Source of the DNA: Membranipora membranacea
Taxonomy: Eukaryota; Bryozoa; Gymnolaemata; Cheilostomatida; Membraniporidae
NCBI GenBank assembly: GCA_914767715.1
Contig: OU612071.1
Span: forward strand, 8,415,493 to 8,479,492
Direction: 5' to 3'
DNA: 64,000 bases
This document shows positions 24,801-33,990 of the stretch, in pieces. The position numbers were made by a program, and so were the translations under genes. How positions within the stretch are numbered: the stretch's first letter is position 1; each line of letters starts with the position of its first letter. Under the pieces are notes generated by a model. It made no database searches. It worked only from the letters and a program-made list of their open reading frames with translations, and was not told the origin of the DNA.

Positions 24801-27800
24801 GCGTAACGGCAATTGTATTTACATCACTAGAATTATATGCAGTTTGTAAACTCAAATCCTGGGTTATGGACAAGAGACCTTGACAGTGGGTCAATGATAG
24901 TGCAGTTGAAAATTTACAGAAATGAATATAGCTTTGTGACCGAGCGGCTTATTGTAAATGGCCATGGTTATATAATAAACGGGTTTCCCTAAAAAATTGA
25001 AGTCAAATTATAATTGGCCTCAATATACTTTGGTAATTCTATAGATATGTATTATGGGAACCGTTAACTTCTTAAATTTTATTGAATTTGTTATTGTGTA
25101 CTCTCTGAAAGAGAAGTCTTCAAAGTGCCACATCCTGCAAGACCATGGCAAACAGTGGCCTTTCTTGACAAGCATTGCTGGAAGGAGAGGGGAACCCCTC
25201 CGACAAAGCTTGTCAAGACAGGGTAAGGGACCAGCAGATGAAATGTTTTGCTTGTTTAGTAATGAAATCAATTTAAAAAAATTGCAGGTCAACTATGCCT
25301 GGGAACCCAAAGACTATTATCCTACCTCAAAAAATTCAACCTGCTTTTGCCTATCTAGCCAGCAAGTTAAGCAGTATCTATCCATTCTACCTATACATAC
25401 AGTGGGCTGACTATACTATCTATTCAGCGGTATGGAGGAGGGTCAATGAATAAAATAATAAAGAGCTGAGAAGATCTGATGTAGCCATAGCCTACTTATT
25501 ACCCATATTGATAAATAAATCTTACATGGTCAGCCATATATATATATACAAAACATTCTCATGGCACACAGTAATGTCTAGGAACACAGGTTTTTGTTTC
25601 CATTGATCAAACTAAAATTAACTCAATAAACACGCTCAGGGCTCTCAGATGGTTGTTCATGTGCATATGTTTGTAATCAAGGTTCATTAATGTTCAACCA
25701 GGGATAATGGATGAACTTTCTACCATACCATATTATTTCATAAGTGGGATGTAGAAAACATGTTATGAGTCATTCTATTTTACTTTGTGAGAAAACAACT
25801 CCCAACAAAATGAAAATTAAAAACCTACATGGTACTTGGTATCAGGGAGAAAAAGTTTGACTTTATTTATCTGAGAAGTCCAAAGCGTTGCATCATGGGA
25901 AGGCTGTGCAATTTGATGGATTAAGGACATGTCAGCAAGAGGAAAAAATATAGCACTCAATCCAACTGTGTCAATACCTCTTGACAAGTTCAATCTTTGG
26001 CTAAATCAAACATTAAGGTACATCACAAATTGGTATGTCACTATATCTGCTAGATAGTGATTAGCATCCCTTTTATGACAGCATTGATGGATTCTGAGGT
26101 AACAATAAACGACCCTAGGAAGTGAAAAAAATAATTCAAATAACCTGAAAAATACTCAACAATTATCCATAGCACAATATATAATGTTGATATTCAATTC
26201 CCCACAGTGTTTTGAAGTTTTTATGCTCCTTTCTACTTCTCGCAACATATCATCATCACCAATTTGCATCAAATGAGAAGACAACTTCGTATTTTTGTTG
26301 AGTTGCAACATTTGCGACGTTAGTGGGTTCTAGCTATTGCGACGTTTAAAAAATTGCGACGTTTGTGGGTTTGCGACGTTTTAAAAACCCTTTGTTGCGA
26401 CGGTTTTTGGATTGCGACGTTAGTGGAACGCTAGATTGCGACGTTTTGACGTTTGCGACGTTTGTGGGTTCAACAAGGGTCTTTGAGTTTTGGAAATTGC
26501 TCAGAGATCGCCCTGAGCTCGAAGATTCAGCTTGCACATATCAGCCCATGTACAGCTGACAAGGCTGAGCCGTTAGCATCAAAGACTTGGGCGCAGGAGG
26601 CCGGGGTTCGAATCCCGGTGGTGGCAGACTTTTTTGATGTTTTTTTTCTCAGCTCTATCATGGGATGGCTGCATATTTCAAGATCAAGCCAAAAGGTGAC
26701 ACTTCAGCTCGATCTAGACCGACCTCGAAATTCACATGGAAACATGGTACATCATCTCTGAGATATTGACATTGTTTGTAATTAAATTTGATATTGCAAA
26801 GTTCAAAAACTTGCCTGAAAAAACTTTTCTGAGCTTAAAGCCAACTCTGTAGAGTTCAACAGTACATATACAGAAATCTATAATTGACTCAATGAGTGAA
26901 TGGATGCCCTGACCCAGAAAATGTTTAACAATTTTCTTTCTCTTGCAACCAATATTAAGAATTACAGCTTTGAAGTCGATTGGCAATTGCCATTACCACT
27001 CTGAACTTTAAACCCCCATTTTGTTGTTTGCAGATGGGAGAACCTGACTGAGAAAGTTTTCAACAACTATCTGTCTCTAGTTAACCAAACAGAAAACCTT
27101 GGGAATTTAAATGCCGGAGGTAATATGATTTAAGACCATAGACCTTATTATAAAATGAGCTAGGACATCATGGACACTTAGGCACTTAATGTGAATGATG
27201 TTACGAAATTGAATTTATCAAGTAATCTATAAAAAAAACAAAGAATTCGGAATACAAGTAAATTATTGCATCATTGCTAATATAAGTTGTTATGTTGTTA
27301 CATGTTGTGTCACCCACAATGCGTTACTCTTTCAACGATTATGCTATATATAGTGTCCTGTCTATGTTTATTATCATGTCTATGGATAGGGCATAGGAGA
27401 TCTGTTATAAGTTGCTTATAGTCAGTATGCGCCAAAAGTACAACCCAAACCCACAGCTGTCTTTGAATGCATTAGCGTCAGCATGGCTTTCAGGTGTCCA
27501 AATTGAAGGTATGATAACTAATACAACATTGACAAGCTATAGTGATCTGATCAAAAGCCTGAGAGCTTTAGTTACAGTAAGTTAGTTCAGAAAGTCAAGA
27601 GATTATTTGACCCTCAAGGAAATTACCATAAACTTAATAATTAACCTAGACAGGACACCATACACAGCTCAAGTGAGGCACTTAATTGAGAGGTGACGTA
27701 AAGTCATTGGAAGGTGTAGAAGCAATGATGCTATCATTCGTTTACTGTCCATTATCCAGGTTTTTTGTTCATAACTACCGTATCAATTTTGATCGGATCT

Positions 27801-30800
27801 CGAATTTGAAAATTGCTGTACAATTGGCAGCATCTTGACAACAAATTGATGCTGTTTCTTCTTACTTTTGCTTAAAATTGGTATCAAACTGTTCATGATA
27901 AGCTGCTGAATCTACTGTAATTTTCAAACTCAAGATCCGTTCAAAATTGATAGAGTTATCGACAAAAAACCTCGATTTTTGACAGTGAAGCAATGATAGC
28001 ATCATTGTTTCTACACCTAATTCCAATGTCGTCACGTCGCCCACAATTAAATGCCTCAGAGCCTCAACGATAATGCTCCCTATAGTGTCCTGTTTATAGG
28101 TTTATTATTAAGTCTATGGTAACTACCCATCGTTTCACATTCACACAAATTTATTTTTAAATGTCTGACTATATATAATACTGGCTTTTATTTGCATCAG
28201 ACAAGAGGCTTGAAAATGTGACATGGGAAGTAAATGAGATAGACAGCTCTATCAACTCACTGAACACTTCGACAGGACAGCTGAATGACAGGATTGCTTC
28301 TATGGAGAGATCTGTTAGCTCGGCAGGCAGCAGTTTATCATCACTCCAGACACTGGTCCAGTCACTCAACAGGAAAATAGCATCCATAGAAGGTGATAAC
28401 AACTATCTTAATGTATTCCATATTGTTTGATCATTGAATTCCATTGTATAGTACAATTTGTAGTACAATTCAATGTGTTTGATACAATGTTACACAGGGT
28501 CCAGGTCCAAAGCCGGTCGTTTCTCCACCCCAACAGAGCCATGCTCTAAGCTCCAACATACTGTAGGCACCAGTTTTTATCGCTGCAAATCAAGGAATTG
28601 AGCTGATAAAAGACCAATTGAGAAGTAGAAATTCTATTTCCATATGAAACATGAATTTAGCCTAACGATTTCAAATCTGTTATTACAACAAAATGCAGGT
28701 GGTTCAAAAACTTCTAATGTGGCTGACATGCTGTTCAATTTCATCTCTGTTCACAGGCCTCCCTTGTCCAGCAGGTTCGAAACCCTATCACTCGCACCTG
28801 CCTAAGACATGTTGGGGCAGGTAAGGACTGGGATGAAGCTAAGGGTAACTGTGAAGCACAAGGAGAGACGTTGGCTGTGTTTACCACTCAGGCCTCTGTA
28901 GCTTGGATCAGAGACTATGTAAAATACAAAGCCCCTTCAGGTATGTCAGATGCTTCCTTGTGTGTCAAAGTTGTAAAAGTTGTCAAATTTGGACCTCTTT
29001 CATTCAAACTTGCAAAATAGTAGCCAAATCTAGAATTTGCTATCGTAGTGTCGGACAGAGATAATCGGGCGTTTGCATCAGAAAAATAATTACATTGTAA
29101 GGCCACTCCAAATTAATACCTTGATCTACCCTATAGGAGTTTAATTTAGCTAGAGTTTAATTTAGAGTAGGCTTACTAGCGAAAATTTAAAAAAATGTCC
29201 TAGCTGGGATTCAAACCCAGGGCATAACCCTCCATCTGACTGCAAGGCAGACACTTAGACCACTACACCACACTACCTAAGGTGTATTCCTGTATAATTG
29301 TACATTGTTTATGAAACTAGCATTGCTTAGGAAGTAATTTCCGCTATCATAAAATTTCGCTACTTTGGCAAAAACGCGAATAGCGAATCCTAAATGCCGC
29401 GAAAACTAAACTCCTATAGGGTAGATGACAGTATGAAGATTTGAAGGTGGAGGGAGGCGTTTCTTTATTTTATAATTTTAGCCGTACAAAACAGCTGGAG
29501 GTAAAATAGTTTTTTATTTTATCTATGAACCCTGAACTAAAGTGGAGAAACACGCTATTTAATTTAATATTTTTAAATACTTAATGTATGGAAATTCAGT
29601 GTTTTGCTAGCATCTTCTCTTCTGATGTATGAATATTTGTGTGTTCTAAACTTTAATTCAGCACTTAGATATAATCACAGAGTAAGGATATACAGAGTGG
29701 ACTCTTCAATGATCGTTATAGTGCCTGCGGTTTTTATCCACTGGGGGAAATTCATCAATCTGGCCACCTGCCAATTTCAGAATATATATAAGTTAGTGTG
29801 GAGTTTTGTCATGCAGACATAGCCACCTTTGATAGGTCATAATTCATTCTGTATTTACTCTAAAGACTGATTTCTAACTTTTCTGAAATGTCCAATCTTC
29901 AAGCTATACACCATATTATTGTCATTTTTTGCTAGGATACATAGGCTTTGAGTAATCCAGGTTTTTAAAATGAGTTTTATCATATAGATTTACATAGGGC
30001 TTAGGTCAATGCACGGACATTTCCTAATTTTGATGACCAGCCGTCTATCAATTGTCACATGTAAATCTATATAACAAAACTCATTTCAAAAACCTGGATT
30101 ACTCTTAGCCTATGAATCCTGCAAAAAATGACAATAATATGGTGTATAGCTTGAAGCTTGGACATTCCAACAAAGTTGGAAATCAGTCTTTAGGATAAAT
30201 ACAGAATGAATTATGGCCCATCAAAGATAGGGATGTCTGCAAGAAAAATACCATTATATCATATAGAGAAAATGAGTTTTTGGCATCCAGCTGTGCGCAA
30301 TTTTCCCCCAGTGAATCAAAAACCGCAGGCACTATAACTATCATTGAAGTGTCCGCTCTGTATATCCTTACTCTGTGATATAATTAACTGATTTTCTAGT
30401 TGGGTTTCAGATATATGGGCTAAAGATTCTGGGTCGCCTCCCATTGGTCAAGAAGGCAAATACTACTAATTGGTCACATAATTGGCCAGTGTATGAGTTA
30501 TTTATTGTTTTTCTCTATCATGACACTTCCGAACTATACGATTATATTGCAACAGCGCATTTCAGCGATGACAACAGCATCTAGGCGATCTATCAAACCA
30601 TAAATAATAATCATCAGTATCAACCATTAACAAACCTTACAATTTGCAGCGGATTATTTGAAATCACTGTAGCTGGCATTTTTTTTAAAGAAATCAGATG
30701 CCTTTTCACCACTTTCTTAGCTGACTTTTAAAATGAACCTGATTAGGGAAGTGTATCACTCAATTCTACATCATCACATTCTATTCCAATCAAACATTTG

Positions 30801-31272
30801 GCTACTGCTCCTCTCATTCCCAACGAAGTAGGAGAAATTTGAATATTGCTAACCCCATTTAAATTTGATACGGAGGCTTTACATTGACTCAACCTTTTAA
30901 ATCCCTCTCCGCTAATTAAAATTGCTGAGATAGTTCCAGCAACACATCACATGATTGGATTTTGGCTTACAATTTAAATTCTACAATCATGTTTTCATAT
31001 CGGAAGACGTTATCTTTTTTTAATCTGGTGTTTTAGACTGGAGACAGAATTGTCACTGGATAGGACTTGAGTACGAGGGTTCTAACTGGTATTGGAGAGG
31101 GAGAGAGACAAGTTTACTACCTTACAACTCTCCTCTGTGGGATTCGAGACAACCTAACAAGCATCACTCAAACTCCTGTGGATGTATTTGTATGTCCACC
31201 TATCCACACACTAAACTACACGACCTTGATTGCCCCTCCCAATTGTTTTCTCTTTGTGAGTGGTCTTTTTAG
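21748..31272 (+). CDS. Type II C-type lectin receptor with duplicated tyrosine-rich tail exons (9 exons, one frameshifted)
   Basis: Model: 21748-21820, 22863-23000, 23159-23296, 23452-23589, 23748-24000, 27034-27119, 28201-28392, 28757-28940, 31037-31272. Junction phases are 1,1,1,1,2,1,1,(1),1. A cytoplasmic tail of about 190 residues is made of four and a half related tyrosine-rich modules. An anchor follows (about 191-213, YIAICVLVLALLAVGG), then a short stalk (LNELESKM, NLTEKVFNNYLSLVNQT), a coiled-coil exon and a C-type lectin domain ending ...LHDLDCPSQLFSLCEW with the stop at 31270-31272. The type II lectin with tail YxxL motifs recalls vertebrate Dectin-1 and CLEC-2 in layout. Exon 28757-28940 is one base out of frame, so this is a pseudogene, a null allele or an assembly error. 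The anchor exon is homologous to the SRCR receptor, so this is a head-swapped paralogue. Confidence 0.8.
22840..23900 (+). repeat. Tandem duplication of tyrosine-rich tail exons, ~295-bp period
   Basis: Exons 22863-23000, 23159-23296 and 23452-23589 are each exactly 138 nt, phase 1-1, with near-identical flanking introns (158, 155 and 158 bp). The start of the next exon at 23748 belongs to the same series (spacings 296, 293, 296). Each exon encodes about 46 residues: AGDRES/PTY(A/T)Q(P/L)DTRS, a variable middle with (N)xxDMS, then SKDGSESNLESG(Y/N)YC(D/N)L. Symmetric phase lets copies be added or lost without breaking the frame. High identity, introns included, points to recent duplication or gene conversion. 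Confidence 0.93.
23748..24000 (+). CDS. Lectin receptor exon 5: last tail motif, transmembrane anchor, stalk start
   Basis: It enters in phase 1 after tttgttcag and exits in phase 2 at atgag/gtaggt (253 nt). It begins VGDPESTYTQPNTRQ, homologous to the tail modules, then LCSRSS and a 23-residue hydrophobic segment, then amphipathic MNELEKKM...LNELESKMQ. The phase-2 donor fits only the 27034 exon among the acceptors I examined. Confidence 0.85.
24072..26476. mobile_element. Non-autonomous DNA transposon, 2.4 kb, ~400-bp terminal inverted repeats
   Basis: The left end (from 24072, TTGTTGAACCCACAAACG...) and right end (to 26476, ...CGTTTGTGGGTTCAACAA) are inverted copies. Similarity runs inward to about 24473 and 26072, so each arm is about 400 bp. 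The outer ~170 bp of each arm carries many copies of ACGTCGCAA-type motifs. A possible 3-bp target duplication GGG flanks both ends. No transposase is visible; the interior holds only short frames, including 25054-25410 with no recognisable domain, and a secondary fold-back near 25165-25215. Outside the ends, a weaker inverted similarity (24029-24060 versus 26708-26745) suggests nesting. It sits in intron 5 of the lectin receptor. Confidence 0.88.
26560..26640 (+). repeat. tRNA-like SINE head or tRNA pseudogene
   Basis: It has a perfect T-arm (CCGGG, loop with GTTCGAA, CCCGG) containing a canonical B box, an A-box-like ggctgagccgttagc about 45 nt upstream, and a T6 run after cagac. The 5' and 3' ends do not form an acceptor stem, so it is not an intact tRNA gene. 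Confidence 0.6.
26829..27004 (+). pseudogene. Relic stalk exon with in-frame stops inside intron 5 of the lectin receptor
   Basis: Translation from about 26829 reads SELKANSVEFNSTYTEIYN, stop, LNE, stop, MDALTQKMFNNFLSLATN and ends at a further stop. It aligns with the SRCR receptor's stalk repeat (SELKATIFGELNSTSTEM, DALNQTMFNNLHSLA). It lies directly upstream of the live stalk exon at 27034, in the position of the long stalk of the paralogue. I infer that the lectin receptor once had a long stalk exon, now decayed and skipped, leaving a short stalk. Confidence 0.75.
27034..27119 (+). CDS. Lectin receptor exon 6: remnant stalk segment
   Basis: Acceptor gtttgcag, 86 nt, entry phase 2, exit phase 1 at ggag/gtaata. 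It encodes WENLTEKVFNNYLSLVNQT and ENLGNLNAG, homologous to the last part of the SRCR receptor's stalk exon (DLNQTAFDNLLSLVNNT...LDNLESKG), including the phase-1 donor at the same point. The phase with exon 5 (AG + A) is correct, supporting the long intron between them. Confidence 0.75.
27136..27385. mobile_element. MITE, ~250 bp, CCATAGAC...GGACAC-type ends
   Basis: The left end (ccatagacc ttattataaa ... ggac) is an inverted match to the right end (gtcctgtc ... tttattatcatgtctatgg). It belongs to the same family as the larger fold-back at 27623-28122, with shared ggcacttaa and acaatgcg stretches. Confidence 0.55.
27623..28122. mobile_element. Fold-back MITE, ~500 bp, almost entirely inverted repeat
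   Basis: Left arm (ttaccataaacttaataa ... aggacac ... gtcattgga ... gcaatgatgctatcat) and right arm (atgatagcatcattg ... tccaatgtcgtcac ... gtgtcctg ... agtctatggtaa) are inverted copies meeting near 27867. No coding capacity. It lies in intron 6 of the lectin receptor. Confidence 0.75.
28201..28392 (+). CDS. Lectin receptor exon 7: coiled-coil neck
   Basis: 192 nt, phase 1 in and out, between tttgcatcag and agaag/gtgata. It encodes DKRLENVTWEVNEIDSSIN..., a heptad-patterned segment (INSLNTST, LNDRIASMERSV, LSSLQTLVQSLNRKI) with no cysteine. It is likely the trimerising neck below the lectin head. Confidence 0.8.
28757..28940 (+). CDS. Lectin receptor exon 8: N-terminal half of C-type lectin domain, frameshifted
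   Basis: From the acceptor at 28756 the phase-1 frame reads GLPCPAGSKPYHSHLPKTC, a typical lectin-domain start, then hits TAA at 28821-28823. One base over, the frame reads VGAGKDWDEAKGNCEAQG, then ETLAVFTTQASVAWIRDY and leaves in the phase needed by the next exon. The exon is 184 nt where 183 or 186-189 would keep frame. A short indel near 28788-28812 explains it. Skipping to a cryptic acceptor at 28820 would restore the frame but lose the first cysteines. Confidence 0.75.
29127..29428. mobile_element. MITE with ATCTACCCTATAGGAGTTTA ends and internal tRNA-like segment
   Basis: The left end atctaccctataggagttta and right end taaactcctatagggtagat are perfect inverted repeats. Between them, at 29196-29276 on the minus strand, is a tRNA-like sequence with A box (TGGTGTAGTGGT) and B box (GGTTTGAATCC) and a plausible T-arm. 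The acceptor stem does not pair. It may be a SINE captured in a MITE. It lies in intron 8 of the lectin receptor. Confidence 0.7.
29668..30385. mobile_element. Large fold-back element, ~330-bp arms with ~50-bp spacer
   Basis: Left arm 29668-30000 (cacagagtaaggatatacagag ... catatagatttacat) is inverted at about 30053-30385 (atgtaaatctatata ... ctctgtatatccttactctgtg). Identity is high apart from small indels. Transcribed as part of intron 8, it would form a long double-stranded RNA hairpin. It has no coding capacity. Confidence 0.85.
31037..31272 (+). CDS. Lectin receptor exon 9: C-terminal half of C-type lectin domain and stop
   Basis: After ggtgttttag the phase-1 frame reads DWRQNCHWIGLEYEGSNWYW, RGRETSLLPYNSPLWDSRQPN, HHSNSCGCICMS and LHDLDCPSQLFSLCEWSF, then TAG. 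HWIGLE, the W.WD.RQPN segment and the final C...C.W spacing are hallmarks of C-type lectin domains. A QPN triplet stands where EPN (mannose type) or QPD (galactose type) is found in calcium-binding lectins, but the usual WND is HDL here, so sugar binding is uncertain. Confidence 0.88.
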
Positions 31273-32957
31273 TGAACACATACCTCAGAAAGAACTTGGA
31301 TGCACATAACTTTATTTCCCATCTGAATTGATGATGATGTAAAAAGGAAATAGCTGTGAAGGACACAATAGTTTTTTTTTGTATTTAGTCAAACAAAAGC
31401 GAAACTAATAGTTTTGATGACGCTAGTATACTACATTTTGCTAGCATATTATTTTTTCTAGTGCAATAGTTCACAGCCTACTTTGCAGTTGATAAAACTG
31501 ATTTATCAATGGCTATAATACCCTAACACTAAGTCAAGTCTGTCATCACCTGAAATTTGAGGAATCAGCTCGTATTTGTTAATGTGTGAAAAGCTCCCTC
31601 TTTATTATATGCCCTTGACATAATATATGATAAACGCATTGGTCAGCTTGGCATATATCAATATTGCATATACAACTATTTCCGTAACTATATTTGTTAA
31701 GCATTTAAAAATACTTCGAAAATGATATCATTTTGCACCCACTAATATCATTTCGCTAGTGATACAGTCACAAGATCAAATGAGGAATAAACGGAATATA
31801 ACTTGAACACAAAATTGATGCTGCATTGACCCACTAGATCAAAGCTAATACCACTGGATAGTTTCCATATATAAAGCGCCAAGCTAACGGTTTTCCTCAC
31901 CTTTGAATTTGACCTCAATTTTCCTCGTAGATCTGTAGGAAGAGCGGTTTAATCACTGATAAGGGTTAGGCATCTACTTGGTGTTATTTAAGTTCTGTGA
32001 GTACAACATCAACACAACTGCTAACTGCGCAGATCAGCTAGAAAAACCACACAGCTGGTACTCTCAACGATTTGTTGTCAGGCTTGGATACACACTACAT
32101 ATTCATAGGATCGGGCTACTTTTAGATGGGCTTGGTCAATGTGCTAAAGAGGCCTTTATCTCTCTTATTCATTTAATAAAGCCACACCTCTTTCAAGAAT
32201 AGCAAAATAATAGGTCAAGCTTGCTGGCCTTACTACGGATGAAGACAAACATGTTGATTTTCCCATTGGAGACATCCATCAGATTTAACCTAGCTATCCT
32301 ATGTCCTAGCCTCTGTCGTACCCCAGTGCTATGGGAAACATAGTATGTGTAGCAACAGATTTAGCATTATCAAATCAAACAAGTCAGCACCAGTATATCA
32401 CATGTATTTTTCTCTGGTTGCATGATATTGTCCTGCACACAACTTTCTACGATCATACAATATCATATCATATCATAAATAATCAATGACATATTGATTT
32501 AAACAAGCGATAATGCAAATCTAAACCAAAATATTGCTCTTCTAGTTATATGGGAGTTATCTTCCTTTAGGATATTTGAGGACAACTTTTTAATTGAACT
32601 GAATAGCACAAAAATGTCTGCTCAGTGAACTGTTGACTAGAATTAATTATTTTTTTATTCAGGTTTGATTGTATAACTCAGATCTTGGGTTTGCTTCTCG
32701 TACTTTTGAACATGCCACCTAAAATATTAAAGCTATTGTAAGTATTCAAGTTTAATAAAAGCAGATAAAATAAGTATGAGGATTCAGACTGTGTTTTAAA
32801 CAACAGCAATATGTTAGCCAAAGCATCGGCTCTGATATGATTGGCTGTTGGGTACATTGACTAACAAGAGGTAGAAATAGTTTTATTAGTCTAATTATCT
32901 AAAGAAGGACTGGAAGGAGTATGATTTATTTGTCCGCTTCACACATCTGGTACATAC
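31273..32957. other. Intergenic AT-rich sequence
   Basis: No supported gene. The 3' untranslated region of the lectin receptor should begin here. Short frames such as 31978-32202 lack splice support or family resemblance. Confidence 0.4.
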
Positions 32958-33112
32958 CTGGGACTAGAGATGTATTCTCGTATAATCTGGTTCGATTGTC
33001 AGTGGCAGTTGTATTCTGCGTATCTTTTCCATTGGGAGATGCCCTCCTCTCCTTTCGCTCTCCTTTAGAATGTGTCCCTACATCTGGCTCCTCATAAAAG
33101 TCTTCAGGATAA
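32958..33112 (-). CDS. Orphan exon resembling a receptor cytoplasmic tail (partial, hypothetical)
   Basis: On the minus strand, an open stretch of about 51 codons lies between an acceptor (gttgcacag at 33113) and a very good donor (cccag/gtatgt at 32957), phase 2 in and phase 1 out. It is hydrophilic and charged and carries two tyrosine motifs, EDFYEEPDV and RLYENTSLV, of the kind found in signalling tails. I could not connect it to other exons. It may be a surviving piece of a degraded receptor gene or a chance frame; the acceptor's pyrimidine tract is weak. Confidence 0.3.
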
Positions 33113-33529
33113 CTGTGCAACACCATTGTGTCAACTGCTCACACAATATTTGAGGATTGAATGTTTTTTTGTTCAGCTCTTTATGCCTTGCGTGTGCCGC
33201 ACAAGATTGTCTAATAATTACTGACTGAAATGACTGAATATTTCCTGCTTTTATCTCATAGAATAACAGATTAATTACAATAACACATCTGTCATTAAGC
33301 AAACACTGCTTAATGGCTAATCCACTTCTTCTTGTGAATATCTGAAATTACAATCAGTTATCCCACAAGGTCACAAACAACTGCTTTGAATCAATTTTGA
33401 ATCGATCAGGTTGTTCTTGTCAGTCCAAAGATGACCTTAAATGACATGTTTTGGCATTGCAGGATGCAATTAGCCTTGCACTACTTGATTTCACATAGCA
33501 TGCCTTGTTTTCAGCCCTTCTCAAAAACT

Positions 33530-33990
33530 ATATTGGGGGAGCTTTCAAGGTTCATTGTTCAAGCCCCCAGCACCCTCCGGTGTATACCTCTTATGTGTAC
33601 CCTTCTTCTTACTGACTCATGGGAAGACATGGGAAGACAAGCTGAAAAGACAGCTAAAAACTCGCTACAATAGGTTCCAGCAATAGGCCATGTAAGGCAA
33701 ACAACCCTTACATATACGCTGTGTTGCATAAGATGGTAATTGTGGAGTGGAATGAGCTACGCGAGGCAAGAACACAACTCTGAGTAGTGAAAAGCTGGTA
33801 TGCTAATTAGCTCCATTAACCCATTCGTTTTCGGGGATGGTGAGACGGCTCAATTGGTTAGCGCGCTTGCTATTCATTGTCAGGCGATTGGTGCGCAGGA
33901 GTTGTGGGTTTAAATACCATTTGGGAGCTTTCATTGTTGATTGTTCCAGCCCATAGCACCCTCGGATGTTACCTCTTCTTCTAATCACTC
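33530..33990 (+). repeat. tRNA-derived SINE-like copies
   Basis: At 33837-33925 there is an A-box-like ggctcaattggttagcg and a decayed B box (gggtttaaatacc), followed by ggagctttcattgttgattgttc...agcaccctcggatgttacctcttct. The same tail occurs at 33537-33610 (ggagctttcaaggttcattgttc...agcaccctccggtgtatacctctt). Two members of one SINE family are therefore present, the first lacking a clear head. Confidence 0.6.

Noticed and set aside
25054-25410. 118-codon frame inside the transposon as a transposase
   Set aside because: No DDE-type or other transposase motif; part is a fold-back (25165-25215). Probably chance.
26580-26632. Functional tRNA gene
   Set aside because: The T-arm is perfect but the 5' and 3' ends do not form an acceptor stem. 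Treated as SINE or pseudogene.
27475-27510. Additional exon of the lectin receptor (acceptor cccacag, donor gaag/gtatga)
   Set aside because: The required phase gives a stop. A 15-nt micro-exon from 27496 would be in frame but is too short to support by eye.
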